Source: Streptomyces vinaceus (GTDB taxonomy: Bacteria; Actinomycetota; Actinomycetes; Streptomycetales; Streptomycetaceae). Taken from it: a stretch of DNA of 64,000 bases. The translations under genes were made by a program, and so were the position numbers. The notes under the pieces are model-generated. The model was not told the DNA's origin. It worked only from the letters and a program-made list of their open reading frames with translations, and made no database searches. The stretch covers positions 3,514,001 to 3,578,000 of the forward strand of contig NZ_CP023692.1 of the NCBI RefSeq assembly GCF_008704935.1. Reading direction: 5' to 3'. Shown piece by piece: positions 8,282 to 15,721 of this stretch (positions are counted from its first letter, which is position 1; every line of letters starts with the position of its first letter).

Positions 8282-9130
8282 GTGGAAATCCAGCCCTTGC
8301 CGCACTCGTCGCCCCGCACCGCAGCGTTCTTCGACCTGGACAAGACGGTCATTGCGAAGTCAAGCACTCTGACGTTCAGCAAGTCCTTCTACCAGGGCGG
8401 CCTCATCAACCGCCGTGCCGTGCTGCGCACCGCCTACACCCAGTTCATCTACCTGGTCGGCGGAGCCGACCACGATCAGATGGAACGGATGCGTGAGTAC
8501 CTGTCCTCCCTCTGCAAGGGGTGGAACGTCCAGCAGGTGCGGGAGATCGTCGCGGAGACCCTGCACGACCTGATCGACCCACTGATCTACGACGAGGCCG
8601 CGTCCCTGATCGAGGCCCACCACACGGCCGGCCGCGACGTGGTGATCGTGTCGACGTCCGGCGCGGAAGTCGTCGAGCCGATCGGCGAGATGCTCGGCGC
8701 CGACCGGGTCGTCGCGACGCGCATGGTCATCGGCGAGGACGGCTGCTTCACGGGCGAGATCGGGTACTACGCGTACGGACCGACCAAGGCCGAAGCGGTG
8801 CGGGAGCTCGCGGAGTCCGAGGGGTACGACCTCGCCCGGTGCTACGCGTACAGCGACTCGGTGACGGACATTCCGATGCTGGAGGCGGTCGGGCACCCGC
8901 ACGCCGTCAATCCCGACCGGGCGTTGCGGCGCGAGGCGGTGGCGCGGGAGTGGCCGGTGCTGGTGTTCAACCGGCCGGTGCGGCTGAAGCAGCGGCTTCC
9001 GGGGCTGTCGATGCCGGCGCGGCCGGCGCTGGTGGCCGCGGCGGCGGTGGGTGCGGCGGCGGCCACCGCCGGGCTGGTCTGGTACGTCAGTCGGCGACGG
9101 GCGAGCGCATTGGCCGCCGCCTCCGCCTGA
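8282..9130 (+). CDS. HAD-IB family hydrolase (SerB-like, development associated)
   Basis: A 282-residue haloacid-dehalogenase phosphatase of the IB subfamily. Motif I is FFDLDKTV, motif II VSTSGAEVVEP, the lysine is in PTKAEAV and motif IV is YSDSVTDIPMLEAVGHPHAVNPD, so all catalytic residues are present. A C-terminal hydrophobic segment (VAAAAVGAAAATAGLVWYVS) followed by arginines suggests a membrane anchor. The substrate is unknown; Streptomyces homologues are often labelled morphological-differentiation associated. I chose GTG 8282 because homology begins there and TATGCT lies 6 nt upstream; ATG 8204 and ATG 8258 are longer alternatives. Confidence 0.88.
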   Translation: MEIQPLPHSSPRTAAFFDLDKTVIAKSSTLTFSKSFYQGGLINRRAVLRTAYTQFIYLVGGADHDQMERMREYLSSLCKGWNVQQVREIVAETLHDLIDPLIYDEAASLIEAHHTAGRDVVIVSTSGAEVVEPIGEMLGADRVVATRMVIGEDGCFTGEIGYYAYGPTKAEAVRELAESEGYDLARCYAYSDSVTDIPMLEAVGHPHAVNPDRALRREAVAREWPVLVFNRPVRLKQRLPGLSMPARPALVAAAAVGAAAATAGLVWYVSRRRASALAAASA

Positions 9131-9194
9131 CCGCCGCCTCTGCGGACCCCCTGACCTGCCGGAATACAGGCTGTCCGGTTCGCCCCGCCGTGTC

Positions 9195-9490
9195 CGGGAA
9201 AGTAAAAAAATTAGGCAGGGGTTCCGCTTGTCAGCGAAGCGGAGTACAAAGGAGTCAACGGCCCGCGAGACCAAAGAACATCCGAGAGGATCATCTTTAA
9301 AACGCAGTAAGGCCCACGGACCGAAGCATGAACGCCGAGCACCCACGCGACGTCGACCCGTCGATTACGGGCCAGCCGCACCAGGTGACGGGCAAAGATC
9401 CCGGCCTGATGGGCAACCATCGAGGACGCTTGGTAACTGGGCGTAAATGCCAGCGGCGACACCAAGGCAAGACGGTGTCGCCGCAACCCT
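9195..9490. ncRNA. Probable 6S-like small RNA region (scr3559 homologue)
   Basis: The 442-bp gap between the HAD gene and the Fic-like gene has no convincing coding frame, and its base composition is unlike its neighbours (AAAAAAATTA at about 9203). In S. coelicolor, from memory, the 6S-like RNA scr3559 of about 190 nt maps to the same gap. Structure visible here includes TCCGCTT pairing with AAGCGGA near 9219-9239, an imperfect pairing of GGATCTTT with AAAGATgATCC on the minus strand, and a perfect 11-bp hairpin at 9453-9484. On the minus strand the first hairpin is followed by TTTTTTT, which favours minus-strand transcription ending near 9203. Ends and strand are not settled. Confidence 0.45.
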
Positions 9491-9498
9491 GTGTCCAG

Positions 9499-9581
9499 GG
9501 CCTTTACCGTTCAGCTCCTCACGGTTAAGGCCTTCACGGTCCGGGCCTTCACGGTTCAGGCCGTTACGCCGCTTACGCCGC
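9499..9581. repeat. Four 15-bp tandem repeats and a duplicated stop next to the Fic-like gene end
   Basis: Four consecutive 15-mers occupy 9499-9558: GGCCTTTACCGTTCA, GCTCCTCACGGTTAA, GGCCTTCACGGTCCG and GGCCTTCACGGTTCA. They are followed by TTACGCCGC twice in a row (9564-9572 and 9573-9581), so the TAA stop of the minus-strand gene is itself duplicated. Confidence 0.85.
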
Positions 9582-10394
9582 CCCCCGCTGCAGCGCCTCG
9601 CATACCGCCGTCGACTCGCGCACACCCAGCTCGATGGCCCGGCCGCAGTGCGCGATCCAGGCGGCCATCCCCTCCGCGGTCCCCGAGAGGTAACCCTCGA
9701 ACGCCGCCAGGTACGCCTCGCGGCCCTGCTCCGCGTGTCCGACCTCCGCCGGGCAGATCGCCTTCGGGTCCAGACCGCTGTTGATCAGCACGATCCGCTC
9801 GGCCGCCCGCGCGACCAGCCCGTTGTACGAGCCGAACGGACGCAGCGCCAGCAGCTCGCCGTGCACCACCGCCGACGTGATCAGTGCCGGGGCCGAGCCG
9901 CCCGCGATGATCAGCCGGGACAGGCCGTCCAGCCGGCCGGCCACCTCGTCCGCACCCGGCAGCGGCGCGGTGACGAAGGGTTCGTCCACCGGCTCGCCCG
10001 CCAGCCGCGGGCGGCCCACCACATCACCCTCGGCCGTCGACCCCGACGCCACCAGGTGCAGACGCGCCAGCACCCGCAGCGGCGACTGCCGCCAGATGCT
10101 CAGCAGCTGCCCGGCCTCCGCCGTCAGGCGCAACGCCGCGCCCACCGTGCGCGCCTGCTCCTCCGCCCCGAAGTCGGTGCGGCGGCGCACCTCCTCCAGC
10201 GCCCAGTCCGCCCCGGACAGCGCCGCGCTCCCGCGCGCGCCGCGCAGCGCGGCCTCCGAGGTGATCTCCCCGCTGCGCCGGCGCATGACCCGGTGCCCGT
10301 AGACCCGGTCCACGGCCTTGCGTACGGAATCCACGGACTCGGCGACGCCCGGGAGGGAGCCCAGGGCGGCCAGCGGGTCAGAAGCGCTACTCAT
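9573..10394 (-). CDS. Fic-fold-like protein with a degenerate active site
   Basis: A 273-residue, mostly helical soluble protein. Near residue 190 it has HGELLALRPFGSYNGLVARA, which lines up with the Fic motif HPFxxGNGRxxR but lacks the catalytic His (Leu instead) and the GNGR sequence. Streptomyces homologues carry labels such as oxidoreductase or Fic family. AMPylation activity is therefore doubtful. The start is ATG 10394 with no ribosome site; TAGGCT lies 8 nt upstream, suggesting a leaderless mRNA. It is transcribed away from the CooC-like gene. Confidence 0.75.
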   Translation of the reverse strand: MSSASDPLAALGSLPGVAESVDSVRKAVDRVYGHRVMRRRSGEITSEAALRGARGSAALSGADWALEEVRRRTDFGAEEQARTVGAALRLTAEAGQLLSIWRQSPLRVLARLHLVASGSTAEGDVVGRPRLAGEPVDEPFVTAPLPGADEVAGRLDGLSRLIIAGGSAPALITSAVVHGELLALRPFGSYNGLVARAAERIVLINSGLDPKAICPAEVGHAEQGREAYLAAFEGYLSGTAEGMAAWIAHCGRAIELGVRESTAVCEALQRGAA

Positions 10395-10402
10395 AAGTAG
10401 GG

Positions 10403-10408
10403 AGCCTA
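10403..10408 (-). promoter_or_regulatory. Candidate -10 element (TAGGCT) of the Fic-like gene
   Basis: TAGGCT on the minus strand ends 8 nt before ATG 10394. No ribosome site is visible, consistent with leaderless transcription. No clear -35 hexamer is present. Confidence 0.5.
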
Positions 10409-10503
10409 CGCACTGCGGGTCCTTAGCACCGACCCCTCCTTGGAGTGGTCTTCTTCACTTACAAGCACCACACAAAGCGACAGCCCCACTACTCTTGGTG
10501 AAC

Positions 10504-11583
10504 ATGAAGATCGCTTTCGTGGGAAAGGGCGGCAGCGGCAAGACGACCCTGTCCTCCCTCTTCATCCGCCACCTCGCAGCCAATGAAGCACCTGTCGTCG
10601 CGGTGGACGCCGACATCAACCAGCACCTCGGCGCGGCCCTCGGGCTCGCCGAGGAGGAGGCCGCCGCGCTGCCCGCCCTGGGCGCGCACCTGCCCCTGAT
10701 CAAGGAGTACCTGCGGGGAGCCAACCCGCGCATCGCGTCCGCCGACACGATGATCAAGACCACCCCGCCCGGCGCCGGATCGCGCCTGCTGCGGGTCACC
10801 GAGGACAACCCGGTGTACGAGGCCTGCGCGCGCACGCTGCTGCTGGACGGGGAGCCCGTACGGCTGATGGCCACCGGACCGTTCACCGAGTCGGACCTCG
10901 GGGTCGCCTGCTACCACTCCAAGGTCGGCGCGGTGGAGCTCTGCCTCAACCACCTGGTCGACGGCCCGGACGAGTACGTGGTCGTCGACATGACCGCCGG
11001 CTCCGACTCCTTCGCCTCGGGCATGTTCACCCGCTTCGACATGACCTTCCTGGTCGCGGAGCCCACCCGCAAGGGCATCTCCGTCTACCGCCAGTACAAG
11101 GAGTACGCACGGGACTTCGGGATCGCGCTCAAGGTCATCGGCAACAAGGTGCAGGGCACGGACGACATCGAGTTCCTCCAGGACGAGGTCGGCGAGGACC
11201 TGCTCGTCACCGTCGGGCACTCCGACTGGGTGCGGGCGATGGAGAAGGGCCGTCCGGCGGCGTTCGAGCTGCTCGAAGCGAGCAACCGGCTGGCCCTCCA
11301 GGCCCTCCAGGACGCGGCCGACGACTCGTACGCCGACCGCGACTGGGAGCGGTACACCGCGCAGATGGTCCACTTCCACCTGCGGAACGCGGAGAGCTGG
11401 GGCAACGCCAAGACCGGGGCCGACCTGGCTGCCCAGGTCGACCCCGATTTCGTTCTGCGGGAGAGCCCGGACTCCCCTGACCTGGGGTCCCCTGGCCCGG
11501 ACTCCCCTGACCTGGAGTCCCCTGACCCCGAGTGCCTTACTCCTCTCCCGACTCCTCTTCGGCCGGCTCCGCAGCCGGCTTGA
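10504..11583 (+). CDS. CooC/MinD-like P-loop ATPase
   Basis: A 359-residue SIMIBI-class ATPase with the deviant Walker A GKGGSGKTTLSS at residue 7 and DADINQHLG near 36, the pattern of CooC-like nickel-insertion and NifH-type ATPases. Later motifs are VVVDMTAGSDSF and FLVAEPTRKGI. No metalloenzyme gene is next to it, so the client is unknown. The conserved protein ends near DPDFVLRES; the last 40 residues come from 15-bp DNA repeats (11470-11529) that run the frame 47 nt into the convergent deacetylase gene. TACTCT lies 8 nt before ATG 10504. Confidence 0.85.
   Translation: MKIAFVGKGGSGKTTLSSLFIRHLAANEAPVVAVDADINQHLGAALGLAEEEAAALPALGAHLPLIKEYLRGANPRIASADTMIKTTPPGAGSRLLRVTEDNPVYEACARTLLLDGEPVRLMATGPFTESDLGVACYHSKVGAVELCLNHLVDGPDEYVVVDMTAGSDSFASGMFTRFDMTFLVAEPTRKGISVYRQYKEYARDFGIALKVIGNKVQGTDDIEFLQDEVGEDLLVTVGHSDWVRAMEKGRPAAFELLEASNRLALQALQDAADDSYADRDWERYTAQMVHFHLRNAESWGNAKTGADLAAQVDPDFVLRESPDSPDLGSPGPDSPDLESPDPECLTPLPTPLRPAPQPA
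11470..11529. repeat. Four 15-bp tandem repeats in the 3' end of the CooC-like gene
   Basis: Consecutive units are GACTCCCCTGACCTG, GGGTCCCCTGGCCCG, GACTCCCCTGACCTG and GAGTCCCCTGACCCC, followed by a decayed unit at 11530-11544 that contains the TAA stop of the convergent gene (11537-11539). In frame they encode a Ser/Pro/Asp-rich tail. Confidence 0.88.
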
Positions 11584-12838
11584 CCGCGGTGGCGGCCGGC
11601 TTCGCCGCCGGCCCCGCCGTCAGGAACTTCGTCCAGCCCTCCTTGGGCGCCTCGCCGACGTCGAGGCCGCGCATCCACTCCAGTACCTTCGGGTCCTGGG
11701 CGTCCAGCCAGTCGACCAGCTCACGGAACGGCACGCAGCGGACCTCCTTCTGCGTGCACATCGACTCGATCGAGTCCTCGACGGCCTTCATGTAGGTGCC
11801 GCCGTTCCAGGACTCGAAGTGGTTGCCGATGATCAGCGGCGCGCGGTTGCCCGCGTAGACCCGGTCGAAGGCCTGCTGGAGCCCCTCGCGCATCTGCTCG
11901 CCCCAGTACGCGTGCTGCGAGGGGTCGCCCTGGGTGGTCGTACCGGACTGGTTGACCAGGTAGTTGTAGTCCATGCTCAGGGTGTCGAAGGCGCGGCCCG
12001 GCATGGGCACCAGCTGGAGCGGAACGTCCCAGAGCCCGTCCGTCTTCTTCGGCCAGATCTGCTTGCTGATGCCGCTGGAGTCGTAGCGGAAGCCCATGTC
12101 CTTGGCGGCCAGCATGAAGTTCTTCTGGCCTTCGAGGCAGGGGGTGCGGGCGCCGATGAGCTCCTTGTCGTAGTCGAACGGGAGCGGGTCCATGCCCTTG
12201 AGGTCCGGCGTGTTGGTCTTCCAACTCTTGACGAACGACTTGGCCTGGTTGATCTCGCTCTTCCACTCCGGCACGGACCAGGTGCCGACGCCGCCGTCGG
12301 GGCCGCAGAAGTGGCCGTTGAAGTGGGTTCCGATCTCGTTGCCTTCGAGCCAGGCCCCGCGGACCTGGGCGGCCGTGTCCTTGATGCCCTGGACATCGCC
12401 GAAGCCGATGTCGGAGCGGCCGGACTCGTGCTGCGGGGCCGTATAGAGGGAACGTTTTTCCTCGGGGAGCATGTAGACGCCGCTGAGGAAGTACGTCATC
12501 CGGGCGTTGTACTTCTTGCCGACCTCGCGGAAGTGCGAGAAGAGCTTCTGGCTGTCCTCGCCGGCCCCGTCCCACGAGAACACCACGAACTGCGGCGGTT
12601 TCTCGCCGGGCTTCAGCTTCTGCGGCTTCCGCACGTTCGGCTGCGCACCGGTGTACGCGGTCGAGCCGTCGCCGATGAGCCGGTTCACGCTGCCGGGGGC
12701 GGCCTCCGGGGCGGGGCCCTTCTTGGCGTTCGGCCCGCCGGCCGGCTTGGCGGGCCCCGAGGTGCTGCACCCGGCGACGCCCAGCACCAGCGCCGTGGCG
12801 ACCAGGCCGCCGGCGATCTTCTTCGTGGCGGCGATCAT
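11537..12838 (-). CDS. Polysaccharide-deacetylase-like lipoprotein
   Basis: A 433-residue exported protein. MIAATKKIAGGLVATALVLG with VAGC is a lipoprotein signal with the lipid-bearing Cys near residue 24, followed by a Pro/Lys-rich linker. The NodB-like fold shows FSWDGAGED near 85 (metal-binding Asp region) and GTHFNGHF near 170, the H-x3-H metal pair. It would act on a cell-wall or extracellular polysaccharide, but the substrate cannot be told. ATG 12838 has GAGGTGG 4 nt upstream; longer frames to 12943 lack a site. Its stop lies inside the repeat tract shared with the convergent CooC-like gene. Confidence 0.87.
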   Translation of the reverse strand: MIAATKKIAGGLVATALVLGVAGCSTSGPAKPAGGPNAKKGPAPEAAPGSVNRLIGDGSTAYTGAQPNVRKPQKLKPGEKPPQFVVFSWDGAGEDSQKLFSHFREVGKKYNARMTYFLSGVYMLPEEKRSLYTAPQHESGRSDIGFGDVQGIKDTAAQVRGAWLEGNEIGTHFNGHFCGPDGGVGTWSVPEWKSEINQAKSFVKSWKTNTPDLKGMDPLPFDYDKELIGARTPCLEGQKNFMLAAKDMGFRYDSSGISKQIWPKKTDGLWDVPLQLVPMPGRAFDTLSMDYNYLVNQSGTTTQGDPSQHAYWGEQMREGLQQAFDRVYAGNRAPLIIGNHFESWNGGTYMKAVEDSIESMCTQKEVRCVPFRELVDWLDAQDPKVLEWMRGLDVGEAPKEGWTKFLTAGPAAKPAATAVKPAAEPAEEESGEE

Positions 12839-13070
12839 CCGTCCACCTCTCCTCGCAGTTCCATCGCGGGTCTTCCGCGCCGCAACGTCCCATGCGGTCC
12901 GCCGTGAAGATGATGTGACAAGCCGTACAAAATGCTTAATCACTCCTGGGCGCTAATTGCTAGGCCATTTGCCCCCATTCCCTATCGCGTTCCTTTACTC
13001 TCCATTACCTTTCATTTACTGAGTGTTGAGACTCCCGCCGCTTCACCCCTCCGCAGAGGAGACGGGACCT

Positions 13071-15467
13071 ATGACAGCCACCTCCCCCACGGCCGACCAC
13101 GCACCGAAGAAGGCCGACCGCGCGCCGAACAAGGGCCACCGTGCCGATCTCCACGCCGACCTGTCCGCCTCCCTGACCGTGTTCCTGATCGCCCTGCCGC
13201 TCTCCCTCGGCATCGCGCTCGCCACCGGCGCCCCGCTCCAGGCGGGCCTGGTGGCCGCGGCCGTCGGCGGGATGGTGGCCGGGCGGCTGGGCGGTACTCC
13301 CCTCCTCGTGAGCGGACCCGCGACCGGACTGACCGTCGTCACCGCCGAGTTGATCCAGCACTACGGATGGCGCACCACCTGCGCCATCACGGTGCTGGCG
13401 GGCTGCTGCCAGCTGGGCCTCGCCGCGCTGCGCACCGCGAGGTCGGCGCTCATGGTCAGCCCGGCCATCGTCCACGGCATGCTCGCGGGCGTCGGCGTCA
13501 CGATCGCGCTGGCCCAGCTGCACATCGTCCTCGGCGGCACCCCGCAGAGCTCCGCCGTCGCCAACGTCCTGGGGCTGCCCGGCCAGCTGGCGAACCTGCA
13601 GCCGGCCGCGGTCGGCGTCAGCGCCCTGACCCTGGTCGTCCTGCTCGGCTGGCCGCGGCTGCCCGGGCGGGTCGGGCTCGCGCTGCGCAAGGTGCCGGCC
13701 GCGCTCGCCGCCGTCGCCACGGCCACGGCGTTCGCCGCGCTGACCGGGCTCAGCCTGCCCCGGGTGGACCTGCCGTCCTGGCGCAGCCACGCCCTGCCCG
13801 AGCTGCCGGAGGGGCCCGTCCTCGGCATCCTGGCCGCGGTCCTGACGGTCACCCTGGTCGGCAGCGTGGAGTCCCTGCTGTCCGCGATCGCCACCGACAA
13901 GCTGATCGCCTCGCAGCGCCGTACGGGCAACCGCCCGCCGCGAGCCGACCTCGACCGCGAACTGCGCGGACAGGGCGCGGCGAACGTGCTCTCCGGCCTG
14001 CTGGGCGGGCTGCCGATCGCGGGCGGGGCCGTCCGCAGCGTGGCCAACGTCAAGTCCGGGGCCGTCAGCCGCCGGTCGGTCATGCTGCACGGGCTGTGGA
14101 TCCTGCTCGCCGCCGCCCTCCTCGTCCCGGTCCTCGACCTGATCCCGCTCGCCGCGCTGGCCGCCCTGGTGATGGCGCTGGGCGTGCAGATGGTGAACGC
14201 GACGCATCTGCGTACCGTCACCCGGCACCGGGAGATCGCGGTGTACGTGGCGACGATCGCGGCCGTGGTGCTCGGCGGGGTCCTGGAGGGGGCCGCCATC
14301 GGCATCGCGGTGGCCGTCGCGATCGCCCTGCACCGGCTGGCCCGGACCCGGATCACCGTGGAGGTGCAGGACGGGGTCCACCGGGTGTGGGCGCGCGGGC
14401 AGTTGACCTTCCTCTCGGTGCCGCGGCTGAGCCGGGTACTGAACCAGATCCCGCCCGGCGGGCGCGCGGTGGTGGAGCTGGACGGCTCGTTCATGGACCA
14501 CGCGGCGTACGAGACGCTCCAGGACTGGCAGCACGCCCATCTGGTGCACGGCGGCTCGCTGGAGGTCACCGGCCGCTCCACCACCCGGATGAGCGGGCCG
14601 GACCGGGCCGGCCATCGCGGCGGGCACCAGTGCTGCCGCCCCTGGACCCCGTGGATGAACCACTGCGACCACCGGCCGGCGGCCGAGCCCGTCATCCCCG
14701 GCGCGGCCGCGGCTCCCGACGCGATGGAGCCCGTGGAGGCACCCGCACCGCCCCCGGCCCCGCGGCGGCGCCGCGGCGCCGGCCAACTGGCCAGCGGGAT
14801 CAGCGCCTTCCAGCGGGACACCGCGCCGCACGTCCGCGAGGAACTGGCCCGGCTGGCCCGGGAGGGGCAGCGGCCCTCGCAGCTCTTCCTGACCTGCGCG
14901 GACTCCCGACTGGTGACCAGCATGATCACCGCCAGCGGGCCCGGCGACCTGTTCACCGTCCGCAACGTCGGCAATCTGGTCCCCCTGCCGGGCGCCGAGG
15001 CCACGGACGACTCGGTCGCGGCGGCCATCGAGTACGCGGTGGACGTGCTCAAGGTGGACAGCATCACGGTGTGCGGGCACTCGGGCTGCGGGGCCATGCA
15101 GGCGCTGCTGAACTCCACGCCCGGGGCCCCGATGACCCCGCTGCGCCGGTGGCTGCGGCACGGACTGCCCAGCCTGGAGCGGATGGCCAGCCGCCACCAC
15201 CCCTGGGCCCGGATCGCCGGCCGGCTCCCGGCCGACGCGGTGGAGCAGCTGTGCCTGACCAACGTGGTGCAGCAGCTGGAGCACCTGCGGGCGCACGAAT
15301 CGGTCGCCCGGCGGCTCGCGGAGGGCACGCTGGAACTGCACGGGATGTACTTCCACGTGGGCGAGGCGCAGGCGTACCTGCTGTCGGAGGGCGAGGACTT
15401 CTTCGACTGCCGCGTCTTCGACAGCGTCGGGCACCAGGCCCCGGAGCACGTCGGGCAGCATGCCTGA
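13071..15467 (+). CDS. SulP-family transporter fused to a beta-carbonic anhydrase
   Basis: A 798-residue fusion. Residues 25-430 are a SulP permease with about 10-12 membrane helices and the conserved SGPATGLTVV signature; residues 430-520 form a STAS-like segment, then a His/Cys-rich stretch (HQCCRPW, MNHCDH). From about 565 to the end is a beta-carbonic anhydrase with zinc ligands in CADSR near 608 and CGHSGCGA near 668. Such fusions are thought to carry bicarbonate and interconvert it with CO2. ATG 13071 has GAGGAG about 10 nt upstream. The upstream gap 12839-13070 is AT-richer than average and holds the promoter. Confidence 0.92.
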   Translation: MTATSPTADHAPKKADRAPNKGHRADLHADLSASLTVFLIALPLSLGIALATGAPLQAGLVAAAVGGMVAGRLGGTPLLVSGPATGLTVVTAELIQHYGWRTTCAITVLAGCCQLGLAALRTARSALMVSPAIVHGMLAGVGVTIALAQLHIVLGGTPQSSAVANVLGLPGQLANLQPAAVGVSALTLVVLLGWPRLPGRVGLALRKVPAALAAVATATAFAALTGLSLPRVDLPSWRSHALPELPEGPVLGILAAVLTVTLVGSVESLLSAIATDKLIASQRRTGNRPPRADLDRELRGQGAANVLSGLLGGLPIAGGAVRSVANVKSGAVSRRSVMLHGLWILLAAALLVPVLDLIPLAALAALVMALGVQMVNATHLRTVTRHREIAVYVATIAAVVLGGVLEGAAIGIAVAVAIALHRLARTRITVEVQDGVHRVWARGQLTFLSVPRLSRVLNQIPPGGRAVVELDGSFMDHAAYETLQDWQHAHLVHGGSLEVTGRSTTRMSGPDRAGHRGGHQCCRPWTPWMNHCDHRPAAEPVIPGAAAAPDAMEPVEAPAPPPAPRRRRGAGQLASGISAFQRDTAPHVREELARLAREGQRPSQLFLTCADSRLVTSMITASGPGDLFTVRNVGNLVPLPGAEATDDSVAAAIEYAVDVLKVDSITVCGHSGCGAMQALLNSTPGAPMTPLRRWLRHGLPSLERMASRHHPWARIAGRLPADAVEQLCLTNVVQQLEHLRAHESVARRLAEGTLELHGMYFHVGEAQAYLLSEGEDFFDCRVFDSVGHQAPEHVGQHA

Positions 15468-15558
15468 AAGATGACCGGATGATGACCGAATCGCCGTCCC
15501 CGGCAGATCCGGATCATGGACGCGAACGAACCGGTAACCTCCGGTATCCGTGTCACAC

Positions 15559-15598
15559 AGTGGCCCCTTCCCGCACCCTGCAGCGGGAAGGGGCCACT
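15559..15598 (+). terminator. Terminator after the SulP/carbonic anhydrase gene
   Basis: AGTGGCCCCTTCCCGC (15559-15574) and GCGGGAAGGGGCCACT (15583-15598) form a perfect 16-bp stem with an 8-nt loop. There is no U-tract, as is common in Streptomyces. Confidence 0.85.
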
Positions 15599-15622
15599 CT
15601 GCACGTCCGCCCGTCCGTGATA

Positions 15623-15636
15623 TAGGTCTAAACCAA
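15623..15636 (+). promoter_or_regulatory. dre-like palindrome upstream of acsA
   Basis: TAGGTCTAAACCAA contains GGTCTAaACC, one base from the GGTCTAGACC core of the DasR operator (dre). It lies 86 bp upstream of the acsA GTG, in a short AT-rich stretch likely to hold the promoter. DasR links GlcNAc metabolism to acetate production, so a role is plausible but rests on the motif alone. Confidence 0.35.
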
Positions 15637-15721
15637 TTTTCGGCTACCCCTTGTCACCAGGGCCTCTGACTGATGAGCTATGCCCGGGGACACAACGGAC
15701 ACCCTGGGAAAGGGAGATGTC

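Noticed and set aside
13361..15604. Very long antisense open frames opposite the SulP fusion, acsA, nhaA and other genes
   Set aside because: They arise from GC-rich third positions on the coding strand; translations are compositionally biased (Arg/Gly/Pro/Ala), match no family, and lack ribosome sites.
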